Shown: positions 1-7,650 of the stretch, in pieces
Position numbering within the stretch: position 1 is the stretch's first letter
Layout of the letters: every line of letters starts with the position of its first letter
Assembly (NCBI GenBank): GCA_030428825.1
Contig: JAUIEL010000173.1
Span: forward strand, 1-10,864
DNA: 10,864 nucleotides
Origin: a bacterium
GTDB taxonomy: Bacteria > Planctomycetota > B15-G4 > JADJEK01
Direction of reading: 5' to 3'
The notes under the pieces: model-generated
Database searches by the model: none
Told to the model about the DNA's origin: nothing
The model's input: only the letters and a program-made list of their open reading frames with translations
Position numbers and translations under genes: made by a program

Positions 1-951
1 CCGTACGTCCAGGACCCGGCGCTGACGCTCCAGGGCTCCGCGGGGACCGGGCGCGCCGTCCTCGTCAACCTGGAGATCGGCGGGGATTGGGACGCGAGCC
101 ACTTCGCGATCGGCGGCCAGGGGATCTTCGGCGGCGGGTTCGACGAGCTCCTGGTGAGCCGGTGCGAGGTGTTCGGCGCGGTCCCGTTCTACCTGACGGG
201 CTCGGCGGCGAGCGCGCGCGCGATCGACGTGTCGGGGACTCTGCCGCGCGTCGTCGTCACCGGCTCCGTCGTGATCGCGGGTCCGTCCGACAACGACTTC
301 TATCCGGGGCCGACCCCGTCGGGACGAGCGGCGATCCACGCACCCGCGTCGACGGTCGTGGTCCTCGACTCGACCGTGCGCGGCGGTGGCATGGGCTCCG
401 AGCTCTGGACCGGGAGCGTGGGGACGCCCCTTCCCGCCCAGCCGTGTCCCTGCCCCGGGCTGGACGGCGAGGGAGGCCCCGGAATCGAGGCGCTCCGCGT
501 GCTCGTGGCCGGGAGCACGGTGCTCGGCGGCGAGGGGATCGAGGTGTTCGACGCCACGAACACGCCTCCGCTGCCGCCCGTCCCGTGGGGATCGCAGCCC
601 GACGGTCCTCCGATCGTCGCCCCGACGATCGTGCCGCTCGCACAGGACCTCCTCTCCACCGGCCCCCCGACGCTCGGCGGCACGTGGACCCTGGTCTGGC
701 TCACCCCGCCGGGCGGAGGGCTCCTGTTCGTCTCGCTCGCCGGCGCGCCCCCGCTCGAGGTCGTCCCGGGCGGGTGGTGGTTCCTCGATCCGGGCCCGCC
801 GCTGCTGACCCTCCCCCTCGGGGGCGGCCCGGGGACGCTCACGACGCTGGTCCCGGACGCGGCGCCGCTGCTCGGCGTCGCGCTCTGGATGCAGGCGCAC
901 CACCCGGCGACCGGGCTGACGCGCCCGGTGGTCGAGATCATCGGCGAGTAG
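1..951 (+). CDS. Exported beta-helix-like surface protein, 5'-truncated (C-terminal 316 residues)
   Basis: The reading frame is open from the first base of the window, so the start and any signal peptide lie outside it; a GTG at 154 is in frame but coding continues upstream of it. Visible residues 1-200 are rich in short beta-strand/turn units with repeated Gly-Gly and V/L-V-V patterns (for example ASTVVVLDSTVRGGG and VLVAGSTVLGGEG), as in right-handed parallel beta-helix proteins. A CPCPG motif sits near residue 149. The last ~100 residues (from about 215) form a separate beta-rich domain (GTWTLVWLTPP ... PLLGVALWMQAHHPATG). It has the same layout as the C-terminal domains of the two exported proteins downstream. 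No catalytic motif is visible. Likely role: extracellular or cell-surface structural or binding protein; this is inference from fold-like patterns. It converges on the next gene across a hairpin. Confidence 0.72.
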   Translation, partial: PYVQDPALTLQGSAGTGRAVLVNLEIGGDWDASHFAIGGQGIFGGGFDELLVSRCEVFGAVPFYLTGSAASARAIDVSGTLPRVVVTGSVVIAGPSDNDFYPGPTPSGRAAIHAPASTVVVLDSTVRGGGMGSELWTGSVGTPLPAQPCPCPGLDGEGGPGIEALRVLVAGSTVLGGEGIEVFDATNTPPLPPVPWGSQPDGPPIVAPTIVPLAQDLLSTGPPTLGGTWTLVWLTPPGGGLLFVSLAGAPPLEVVPGGWWFLDPGPPLLTLPLGGGPGTLTTLVPDAAPLLGVALWMQAHHPATGLTRPVVEIIGE

Positions 952-1077
952 ACGAGAAGCTCGACTCGCTCCTCGCCGCGGGGGGCGGCCGACCCCGGAC
1001 GCGCACCGGCCGGCGCTCCCCCTCGACGAGCGAGAGCGTGCGGGGCGGCGAGGGAGAGCGAGGATCCCCCGAGACGC

Positions 1078-1113
1078 GAACCGGGCGCCCGGCCGAAGCG
1101 GGGCGCCCGGTTC
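1078..1113. terminator. Perfect 13-bp hairpin between convergent genes
   Basis: GAACCGGGCGCCC (1078-1090) and its exact reverse complement (1101-1113) flank a 10-nt loop. It lies 126 nt after the stop of the plus-strand gene and 23 nt after the stop of the minus-strand gene, which fits a shared bidirectional transcription terminator. Neither side has a T-tract, so it is not a textbook intrinsic terminator; U-poor hairpins of this kind are common between convergent genes in high-GC bacteria. The rest of the 952-1136 gap shows nothing else I can support. Confidence 0.7.
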
Positions 1114-1136
1114 TCACGAGGCGGGTCGCGCGTCGA

Positions 1137-2930
1137 TCACTGGATCGAGATCTGCAGCCCGTTCGAGGTGGTGAAGCCGAGCGCCGCGCCCGCGTCCCCG
1201 TTGAACGCCTGCAGGTACGCCGTGACGAGCGGCGCGCTCGCCGGGATGACCGCCGGGATCGTCACCGAGCCGACCGCGTCGAGCGGCACGAAGATCGGGA
1301 CCAGCGGGTTGACGTACAGGGTGCAGCCGGAGCCGAGGTCCTGCGTGAGCGGCGTGACGCCGACGAAGAGCGCGGCCTGCGAGGTCGGCGCGCCGTCGGT
1401 GATCGCCATCGTGATCGTGCCGCCCGGCGTGGCGCAGCCGAGCCCCGACAGGACCGGCGCGATGCCGGTGGTGCCGGCGCAGCCGACGCCGTACTCGATG
1501 ACCGGGCCGCCCGCGCACGGCGTGATCGTCTTCTTGAAGAAGCCCTGGCCGACCGACGAGCCGGACGCGTCGCGGATCGTCGCCGTGAAGAACATCTCCC
1601 CGGCGTCGTTCAGGATGAAGTCGTCGTTGCCGAACGTGTTGAAGTAGAGGCCGTCGTCGAACAGGCCGTTGTTGTCGAGGTCGACCGGCTCGTTCTCGCG
1701 GAGGACGACCTGCGTGCCGTTGTAGACCACGACGCCGTTCCGGACCGAGTCCTCGCTCGTGACGCCGGCGACGATGTAGTCGCCGATCGAGTTGCCGGTG
1801 TGGCCGAAGAAGCAGTCGCTGAAGTCCGCGTCGTCCCAGAGCTCGGTCGAGCCGGGGGTGATCGGCTGGCCGACCGCCGCCACGACCGCGCCGCTGCGGA
1901 CGACCCAGTCGAGCTCGCTGATGTCGTTGTTGCCGCGGGCGTACCAGTTGCCGCCGAAGTCGACGTCGACGGCCACGATGCCGCTCGAGTCGATCGGGTT
2001 CGGGAACCCGGAGCCCGGGATGACCACGCCCTCCTGGAGGACGACCATGTTGTTCACCACGACGACGTCGTCGGTGGTCGTCGGGCCGGTCAGGTCGCCC
2101 TGCCAGAGGAGCGTCGTCCCGGCCGGATCGACGAAGTTGTCCTCGGGGTCGATGTTCTCGGCGAGCTCGGTCAGCGTGCCGGCCATCTGGCCGCCCGGCG
2201 TGATCGTGTTCTCGCGGAAGAAGAGCGTCGCGCCGAGCTCGGCGATCTCGTCGTCGGAGGTCGTGACCGCGCCGTCGATCCCGTCCGCCTGGAAGCCGAC
2301 CGTGCCGTCGGCGAGGATCATCACGCTGTCGAGGATGTCGTCGTACGTCGCGCCGGCGATGGTCGTCACCGCGCCGCCCTCCTGCGCCATGACGTTGTAC
2401 GTCGGGCCGGCGGTGACCTTCATGACGTAGTCGTCGTTCGTCGTCGTCGGCGCCAGGTTCATGCAGAAGACGTAGTCACCGGCGTCGTTGATCCCGACCT
2501 TCGTGTCGAACGGGCCGAGGTTGTTCGCCGCGTCCCACGGGCAGACGTCGCCTTCCTTCAGGACGCCGACCCCGTTGACGAGCAGGACCTCGTCCGCGGA
2601 CGTCACGTCGTTCGACTGCGCGGTCAGGATCCAGTTCCCGTTCGGGCTGCCGAACGGACGGTTGAAGTCGGAGGAGCCGGTCCCCGCGTCGAACTCGAAC
2701 CCCGGAAAGCCCGGGATCGCCGCCGTCGGGTGGCCGGAGATGTTGCTGAAGATCGTCTGCGCGACCGAGGTCCCGGAGACGAACTGCGGCGTCGCCGAGG
2801 TCGACGGCGCCTGGCCGACGCTCTGCGTCGGGCGCTTGCCGTGGGTCGCGTCGTCGGTCAGCTCGTCCTGCGCGAACGCGGGTGCGGCGACGAACGCGAG
2901 CGTCGCCAAGACGGGGAGGGTTCGAAGCAT
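1137..2930 (-). CDS. Exported tandem-repeat protein with planctomycete-type C-terminal domain
   Basis: A 597-residue protein. The start at 2930 is preferred over the in-frame ATG at 2945 because GGAG lies 9 nt upstream and the protein then begins directly with a signal peptide (MLRTLPVLATLAFVAAPAFA, cleavage before QDE). The body (~50-470) is a Gly/Asp/Asn-rich beta protein with a recurring unit: a hydrophobic strand, an Asn-Gly turn, then V-L-x-E-G/N, seen at 114-128 (EVLLVNGVGVLKEGD), 288-302 and 399-414. These alternate with INDAGDYVF / LNDAGEMFF motifs (148-155, 440-447). This resembles the NDxGxxxF-type repeats of extracellular DUF7453-like proteins; that match is from memory. Residues ~480-597 form a terminal domain opening with YGVGCAGTTG and holding three Cys (484, 499, 536), ending TSNGLQISIQ. 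No enzymatic residues are recognised. Probably secreted or surface-attached; function unknown. Confidence 0.85.
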   Translation of the reverse strand: MLRTLPVLATLAFVAAPAFAQDELTDDATHGKRPTQSVGQAPSTSATPQFVSGTSVAQTIFSNISGHPTAAIPGFPGFEFDAGTGSSDFNRPFGSPNGNWILTAQSNDVTSADEVLLVNGVGVLKEGDVCPWDAANNLGPFDTKVGINDAGDYVFCMNLAPTTTNDDYVMKVTAGPTYNVMAQEGGAVTTIAGATYDDILDSVMILADGTVGFQADGIDGAVTTSDDEIAELGATLFFRENTITPGGQMAGTLTELAENIDPEDNFVDPAGTTLLWQGDLTGPTTTDDVVVVNNMVVLQEGVVIPGSGFPNPIDSSGIVAVDVDFGGNWYARGNNDISELDWVVRSGAVVAAVGQPITPGSTELWDDADFSDCFFGHTGNSIGDYIVAGVTSEDSVRNGVVVYNGTQVVLRENEPVDLDNNGLFDDGLYFNTFGNDDFILNDAGEMFFTATIRDASGSSVGQGFFKKTITPCAGGPVIEYGVGCAGTTGIAPVLSGLGCATPGGTITMAITDGAPTSQAALFVGVTPLTQDLGSGCTLYVNPLVPIFVPLDAVGSVTIPAVIPASAPLVTAYLQAFNGDAGAALGFTTSNGLQISIQ

Positions 2931-2939
2931 GGTGGGTGA

Positions 2940-2943
2940 CTCC
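2940..2943 (-). promoter_or_regulatory. Shine-Dalgarno site that fixes the start at 2930
   Basis: GGAG on the minus strand, 9 nt before the ATG at 2930. It lies inside the alternative 5-codon N-terminal extension from 2945, so it argues for the downstream start, which also gives a normal signal peptide. Confidence 0.6.
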
Positions 2944-3078
2944 ATGGTCTGGGGTGGTGAGATCCTCGACGCCGGCCTGAACGAAGCGCCGGGATCCCAT
3001 TCACTCCCGGCGGAGGCGTCGATCCCGCACGATAACCCGGATCGCGGAGCCGGTGGGCCGGAAAGGGGTCGAAGGAGC

Positions 3079-3095
3079 GTGGGTGATTCACCTAC
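3079..3095. repeat. 17-bp near-perfect inverted repeat, possible operator
   Basis: GTGGGTGATTCACCTAC reads as two 8-base arms around a central T, with a single non-Watson-Crick pair (position 3 against 15). It sits about 150 bp upstream of the start at 2930 on the minus strand, where a regulator site would be plausible. The role is inference; only the symmetry is seen. A related GTGGGTGA also occurs at 2932-2939, just before that start. Confidence 0.35.
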
Positions 3096-3224
3096 AGCGA
3101 CCTCGGTGCCCCCTCCGGCGCCGAACCCCTGACCGGGGGAGCGGCGGCCCCGTCGAGGGGCGAGGAGGGGACACCGATCCCGCCGGCCCTCGGCCGCGGC
3201 TCGCGGACCCGCCTCGCCTCCCGG

Positions 3225-5645
3225 TCACGGCGTCGTGGCGGTCAGGCCGTTCGTCGCCGCGTAGCCGGCCGGGCCCGCGGGATCCGTGATCCAGCCCTGG
3301 AGGTGGAACGACGCCCCCGGCGGGAGACCGTTCGGCATCGACGTCCCGATGGTGAGCGTCCCGGCCGGCCCGGTCGGCAGCCCGGCGAGGAGCACGTCGG
3401 GGGAGGGGACGAGCGTCCCGCCGAGGAACGGCAGGTCGACCCGCGCCGCACCGACGACGAGCGCCAGCACCTCGTTCGCCTTCATGCCGGCGAGCTGCAG
3501 GAAGAGCGGCGTCGAAGGGGCGAGGACCCCGGTCCCGATCATCGTCGGGACGCCGTGGGTACCGGCGAGCCCGAGGCCGACGTTCTCCCAGGCGTTCCGA
3601 ACGTCCCACGCCCCGAGGTTCGCGGACGGTCGTCCGCCCGCCTCGAAGAAACTCCCCCCGATCCAGAGCTCCCCCGACGCCGGCACTCCGTGCAGCGCGA
3701 GCGGCGCGCCGACGAGGCCGCTGCCGAGCGACTCGAGCGTGCCGCCGTCCCACTTCCCCAGGTAGCGCGGCTGTCCGAGCTCGTAGAACGCCGGGTTCCC
3801 GGCCAGGAACAGCACGTCGTCGACCACCTCGAGGTCGAGCACCTCGACGCCGTTCACCGCCGCGCTGACCGGCGCCCACTGCACGCCGTCGAACCGGGCC
3901 AGGCGAGGCGACGCGACACCGGCGACGTTCGAGAAGAGGCCGCCGGCCAGGAGGGCGCCCTGGAACACCTCGAGCGCGTTCACGGCGCCGTCCGCGCCGA
4001 GGCTCGTCAGGGACAGCCCGTCCCACGCCACGAGGTTCGGCCCCGGGCCCGAGAAGGCGCCGAAGCTCCCGCCGATGTACAGCGTCCCGAGGTACGAGCG
4101 CATCGCGAGGATCTGCCCGAAGAGCGTGGGACCGTACGGGAGCCACGTGGTCCCGGTCCATCGCTGGGGCGTGCCCGTGCCGCCGACGTGCAGCTGCCCC
4201 TGGTGCACGGTGACGACCCACGGCGACTGGTTCGCGCCGAATCCGTTGCCGAACGTCGACCACTGCTGGCCGTCGTACCGCGCGACCCGGTTCGCCGTCA
4301 CTCCGTCGACGCTCGTGAAGTCGCCCACGACGACCAGGTCGCCCTGGTACTCGACCAGGTCGCGCACCGTCCCCGAGAGCTGGCCGATCTTCCGCCACTC
4401 CTGCCCGTCGAACCACGCGAGGTTGTTCGTCAGCGTCGAGCCCGCGGCGGTGAACTTCCCGGCCGCGACGACGCCGCCGTTCCACTCCCCGAGCGCGAGG
4501 ACGCTCGCGTCCATCCCCCGCCCCGCTCCGACCGCGCCCCAGTCGACGCCGTCCCACGACGCGACGTTCTCGGTGGCGACCCCGACCGACTGGAACGGAT
4601 CGAGGCCGGCCCGCTTGAACTCGCCGCCGACGTGGAGCCTCCCTCCGAGGCTCTTCAGCGCGAAGGCGGTCGTGATCTGCGACGACCCCGCGAGCCCGCC
4701 GAAGCCGTGCCACTGCGCCCCGTCGAAGCGCGCGACCTTGAGCGCGGGGACGCCGCTGACCGACGAGAAGTTGCCGCCGGCGAAGAGGGACCCGGCGTGG
4801 ACCTCGAGGGCGTAGACCGACGTGAAGACGCTCGTGTCCGGCACGCCCGAACCGAGCGGCTGCCACTGGCCGCCGGAGAAGACCGCGATCTTCGACACGC
4901 TCTGCCCGCCGGAGCTCGTGAACGAACCGCCGGCGTACAGCTTCCCCTGGAACAGCGCGAGCGCCCGCACCGAACTCCCGAAGCCGGCGCCGAGCGCGCC
5001 CCACGTGGTCCCGTTCCAGGTGGCGACGCACGGCGCCGCGACGCCGCCGCCGACCGACGGGAACGAGCCGCCGACGTACAGGCGGTTCGCGTCCGCGGCG
5101 AACGCCAGGACCTCCCCCTGGACACCTCCGCCCACCGGGTGCCACTGCGCGCCGTCCCATCGCGCGATCCCCGTCGCCGGCTGCCCGCCCGCGCGGTCGA
5201 ACGCGCCCCCCGCGTACAGGTCGCCCTGGAAGACGACGAGCGCGAACACCTCCGGTTGGAACGCGAACGACAGCTCGAGCCCCTGTCCCAGCGGGTGCCA
5301 CTGCGCCCCGTCCCAGCGCGCGATCCCGTTCGCCGGCTGGCCGTTCGCCGACGAGAACTCCCCGGCGACCACGAGGTCCCCCTGGTACTCGACGAGCGCG
5401 CGGACGAGAGGCTGCCACGACGCGCCGTCGAACGCGCCGACGTGCTGGAGGAACGCGCCGTCGGTCGGGAAGACGTGGCCGCCGGCGATCAGGTTCCCGC
5501 CCCATTCTCCGAGCGCGAACACCCGACCCCCGAGGCCGGGGACGTCGAACTCCGCCGACCAGTCGTCGTCCGGATCGGCGGCGAACGAGGCGGGCGACAC
5601 GACGAGGAGCGTCGAGACCATGACGGCGGAACATCGGAGACGCAT
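3225..5645 (-). CDS. Exported 14-repeat beta-propeller-like protein
   Basis: An 806-residue protein. The start at 5645 is chosen because AGGGAGGG lies about 8 nt upstream and a signal peptide follows (MRLRCSAVMVSTLLVVSPASFA, cleavage near residue 22). The frame is open further upstream to 5840, but that 65-residue Arg/Pro-rich extension has neither feature. Residues ~38-697 contain about 14 units of ~47 residues. Approximate pattern: VxALxxFQGxLYxGGxF, then xGGxxAxxIARWDG, then xQWxPLGxG. The units resemble the WDG/GGSF repeats of Rax2-like and Kelch-like propeller proteins (family resemblance from memory). Unit 10 is shortened. Residues ~700-806 form a terminal beta domain (PLFLQLAGMKANE ... 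SFHLQGWITDPAGPAGYAATNGL) like those of the two neighbouring exported proteins. No catalytic residues are evident; a binding or adhesion role at the cell surface is inferred. Confidence 0.87.
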   Translation of the reverse strand: MRLRCSAVMVSTLLVVSPASFAADPDDDWSAEFDVPGLGGRVFALGEWGGNLIAGGHVFPTDGAFLQHVGAFDGASWQPLVRALVEYQGDLVVAGEFSSANGQPANGIARWDGAQWHPLGQGLELSFAFQPEVFALVVFQGDLYAGGAFDRAGGQPATGIARWDGAQWHPVGGGVQGEVLAFAADANRLYVGGSFPSVGGGVAAPCVATWNGTTWGALGAGFGSSVRALALFQGKLYAGGSFTSSGGQSVSKIAVFSGGQWQPLGSGVPDTSVFTSVYALEVHAGSLFAGGNFSSVSGVPALKVARFDGAQWHGFGGLAGSSQITTAFALKSLGGRLHVGGEFKRAGLDPFQSVGVATENVASWDGVDWGAVGAGRGMDASVLALGEWNGGVVAAGKFTAAGSTLTNNLAWFDGQEWRKIGQLSGTVRDLVEYQGDLVVVGDFTSVDGVTANRVARYDGQQWSTFGNGFGANQSPWVVTVHQGQLHVGGTGTPQRWTGTTWLPYGPTLFGQILAMRSYLGTLYIGGSFGAFSGPGPNLVAWDGLSLTSLGADGAVNALEVFQGALLAGGLFSNVAGVASPRLARFDGVQWAPVSAAVNGVEVLDLEVVDDVLFLAGNPAFYELGQPRYLGKWDGGTLESLGSGLVGAPLALHGVPASGELWIGGSFFEAGGRPSANLGAWDVRNAWENVGLGLAGTHGVPTMIGTGVLAPSTPLFLQLAGMKANEVLALVVGAARVDLPFLGGTLVPSPDVLLAGLPTGPAGTLTIGTSMPNGLPPGASFHLQGWITDPAGPAGYAATNGLTATTP

Positions 5646-5797
5646 GGGACGAACCCTCCCTCTCGGAGGCGGCGGCTCGGAGACATGCGCGATCGGGTCG
5701 TCGGACCGGTCAGACATCCGCGTCGGGAACCGCCCGCCGGGCCGGATTCTCCCGCCGGGGCTTCCGTTCTCTCCCCGCGGCCGGTCAGCTGTCCCGC
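5646..5797. promoter_or_regulatory. Divergent control region between the propeller gene and mgtE, with a 14-bp direct repeat
   Basis: A 152-bp region that must hold promoters for both divergent genes. The motif CCGGTCAGnnnTCC occurs twice in the same orientation, at 5706-5719 and 5781-5794, the second ending 3 bp before the mgtE ATG. No clear -10/-35 elements can be read. I see no support for an M-box or other Mg2+ riboswitch: the leader is short and lacks an obvious multi-helix pattern. mgtE itself has no purine-rich Shine-Dalgarno stretch, so it may be weakly translated or leaderless. Confidence 0.4.
5654..5661 (-). promoter_or_regulatory. Shine-Dalgarno site for the propeller protein
   Basis: AGGGAGGG on the minus strand, 8 nt upstream of the ATG at 5645. 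It decides against the longer open frame that reaches 5840 and would run through the divergent promoter region and into mgtE. Confidence 0.65.
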
Positions 5798-7174
5798 ATG
5801 ATCGAACCGCCGAGTCCTCCTCCCGAGGCCGCCCCGACACCGCCGCCGCTGACCGAGCTGCTGCGGGCGGGGGACGTCGCGACGATCCGCGAGCGCGTCG
5901 CCGCGAGCGAGGCGGCCACGTTCACCCTCGAGGTCTCGCGCCTGTCGGCCGAGGAGCGCTCCCGGCTGCTGGAGGTCCTCCCGGCCGAGGAGGGCGCCGA
6001 CATCCTCCTGCACCTCCCGGACGTCCAGGCGATCGAGACGCTGACCGGGGTCGGGCCCGGGACCGCCGCCGAGGTCCTCCACGAGCTCCCGTCCGACGAA
6101 CGCGCGGACCTCCTCGGCGAGATCGACGACGCGCGGGCCGAGCCGATCCTCGCCGAGATGGAGCCGGACGAGGCGGCCGAGGCCCGCGTCCTCCGCGAGT
6201 ACGAGGACGACGAGGCCGGCGGCCTCATGGCGACCGAGTTCCTCGCCTTCCCGGAGGACACGACGGTCGCCGACGTGGTCCGCGAGCTCCGCGCTCGCTC
6301 GGAGGAGATCGAGGACCTCGACGTGCAGTACGTCTACGTCACCGACCGGCGGAGGCGGCTGGTCGGCGTCCTCCGCCTGCGCGACCTCCTCCTCGCCCGC
6401 GGGACGCGCGTGATCTCCGAGCGGATGGTCAAGGACCCGCTGACGGTGCGCGACGAGACGAGCGTCGAGGCGCTGACCGACTTCTTCGTCGAGCACGCGT
6501 TCCTCGGCGTGCCGGTGATCGACGCGAAGGGACGGATGCTCGGCATCGTCCACCGGGGCGCCGTCCAGGAACGTCTGAAGGAGCGGGCCGACCGCGACCT
6601 GCAGCGGAGCCAGGGTCTCGTGAAGGAGGAGCTCCGGTCGATGCCGCTCGGCCTCCGCGCGCGCCGCCGGCTGTCGTGGCTGTCGATCAACATCCTCCTG
6701 AACGTGGTCGCCGCGTCGGTCATCGCCACCTTCCAGGACACGCTCTCCCAGGTGATCGCGCTGGCGGTCTTCCTGCCGATCATCTCCGACATGTCCGGCT
6801 GCTCGGGGAACCAGGCGGTGGCGGTCAGCATGCGAGAGCTGTCGCTCGGCCTCGTCCTCCCGCGCGAGGTCTTCCGCGTGCTCGGGAAGGAGGTGATGGT
6901 CGGGCTCGTCAACGGCCTCGCCCTCGGGACCCTGGTGGCGGTCGGCGGCTGGCTCTGGAACGGCAACCCGTGGTTCGGCGTGGTCGTCGGCGCGGCGCTC
7001 GCCGTGAACACGCTCGTGGCGGTCTCGATCGGCGGCGCGGTCCCGCTCCTGCTGAAGAGGTTCGGGGTCGACCCGGCGCTCGCCTCCGGACCGATCCTGA
7101 CCACCGTCACCGACATGTGCGGCTTCTTCCTCGTGCTCGGACTCGCGACGGCGATGCTGCCGAAGCTCGTCTGA
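5798..7174 (+). CDS. mgtE: MgtE-family magnesium transporter/channel
   Basis: A 458-residue protein, full length for the family. It moves Mg2+ across the cytoplasmic membrane and is gated by cytosolic Mg2+. Order: a Pro-rich lead (1-18), MgtE N-domain helices (~19-140) with acidic LP.EE / LPSDER repeats, the family signature YEDDEAGGLMATEF (~135-148), a CBS pair (~145-265), a connecting helix (~268-290) and five membrane segments (about 294-313, 318-340, 363-384, 392-417, 431-455). The Asp equivalent to the central pore Mg2+ ligand is present in TVTDMCGF (D439). The TM2 loop motif, usually GNTGNQ-like, reads DMSGCSGNQAVAVSMREL (331-348), so the first Asn is Cys. The start is the only plausible one although no Shine-Dalgarno is visible. 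It converges with hsp20, 32 bp apart. Confidence 0.96.
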   Translation: MIEPPSPPPEAAPTPPPLTELLRAGDVATIRERVAASEAATFTLEVSRLSAEERSRLLEVLPAEEGADILLHLPDVQAIETLTGVGPGTAAEVLHELPSDERADLLGEIDDARAEPILAEMEPDEAAEARVLREYEDDEAGGLMATEFLAFPEDTTVADVVRELRARSEEIEDLDVQYVYVTDRRRRLVGVLRLRDLLLARGTRVISERMVKDPLTVRDETSVEALTDFFVEHAFLGVPVIDAKGRMLGIVHRGAVQERLKERADRDLQRSQGLVKEELRSMPLGLRARRRLSWLSINILLNVVAASVIATFQDTLSQVIALAVFLPIISDMSGCSGNQAVAVSMRELSLGLVLPREVFRVLGKEVMVGLVNGLALGTLVAVGGWLWNGNPWFGVVVGAALAVNTLVAVSIGGAVPLLLKRFGVDPALASGPILTTVTDMCGFFLVLGLATAMLPKLV

Positions 7175-7206
7175 GTCGGGGCGCCGCACGGTCCGGCCGA
7201 GGCGAC

Positions 7207-7650
7207 CTACTTCTTCTTCACCGGGATCGTCTTCGGCTTCCTCACCTCCGACTTCGGGATCCGAATCGTCAGCACGCCGTTGCGGCTCGTCGCCTCGACC
7301 TCGTCGGCCACGATCGAGGTCGGGAGGGCCAACGCGCGGCTGAAGCGGCCGTACGCCATCTCCCGCCGGTACGTGTGATCGCCCTTCTCCTCCTTCTCGG
7401 ACTTCCGCTCGCCGGTGATCGTGAGGACGTCGTCCTGAACCGAGATCTCGATGTCGTCGGGGTCGACGCCGGGGACCTCGACCTTCACCTCCAGCTGGTC
7501 CGGCTTGTCGGTCACGTCGAGCGCGGGGACGAACTCCTCGCTCGAGAACTCCCAGCCGTCGTGGTCCAGGAAGTTGGAGAACAGGCGGTTCACTCGATCC
7601 TGGAGACGGGTGATCGACGGCATCTCGGTCCGCGGGGTCGTGGGCTTCAT
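7207..7650 (-). CDS. Small heat-shock protein, Hsp20/alpha-crystallin family
   Basis: A 147-residue ATP-independent holdase chaperone that binds unfolding proteins in the cytoplasm and forms oligomers. The start at 7650 is set by GGAG 8 nt upstream and gives a normal family length; the open frame reaching 8280 would run through the divergent intergenic region and over the next genes. The N-terminal arm (1-40) is PSITRLQDRVNRLFSNFL, typical of bacterial Hsp20. The alpha-crystallin domain spans ~41-133: VPALDVTD, VEVPGVDPDDIEISVQDDVLTITGERK, YGRFSRALALP and the hallmark NGVLTIRIPK. The C-tail carries the I-x-V anchor (IPV, 142-144) before a KKK end. It is transcribed away from the fusion-gene operon. 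No CIRCE or sigma-32-type promoter was found upstream. Confidence 0.95.
   Translation of the reverse strand: MKPTTPRTEMPSITRLQDRVNRLFSNFLDHDGWEFSSEEFVPALDVTDKPDQLEVKVEVPGVDPDDIEISVQDDVLTITGERKSEKEEKGDHTYRREMAYGRFSRALALPTSIVADEVEATSRNGVLTIRIPKSEVRKPKTIPVKKK

Larger units (their letters stand above)
2931..3224. other. 294-bp gap between two same-strand exported-protein genes
   Basis: It holds the leader of the 597-residue protein gene and the tail of the propeller gene. The only structures I can support are the Shine-Dalgarno site near 2940 and a 17-bp near-palindrome at 3079-3095. The size suggests the downstream gene has its own promoter, but no convincing -35/-10 pair is readable. No strong terminator hairpin was seen after the propeller gene stop. 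The frames here are shadows with Arg/Pro-rich translations. Confidence 0.5.

Noticed and set aside
87..2939. 950-codon open frame on the plus strand
   Set aside because: Out-of-frame shadow of the first gene and antisense to the 597-residue exported protein; low-complexity Arg/Asp/Val/Glu composition and no Shine-Dalgarno site.
3088..5634. 848-codon frame and its antisense partner (3303-5801) over the propeller gene
   Set aside because: Both are Arg-rich shadows; only the frame ending at 3225 shows a signal peptide, repeats and a Shine-Dalgarno site.
5646..5797. Mg2+ riboswitch upstream of mgtE
   Set aside because: The region is short and shared with a divergent gene, and no multi-helix pattern of an M-box could be traced.
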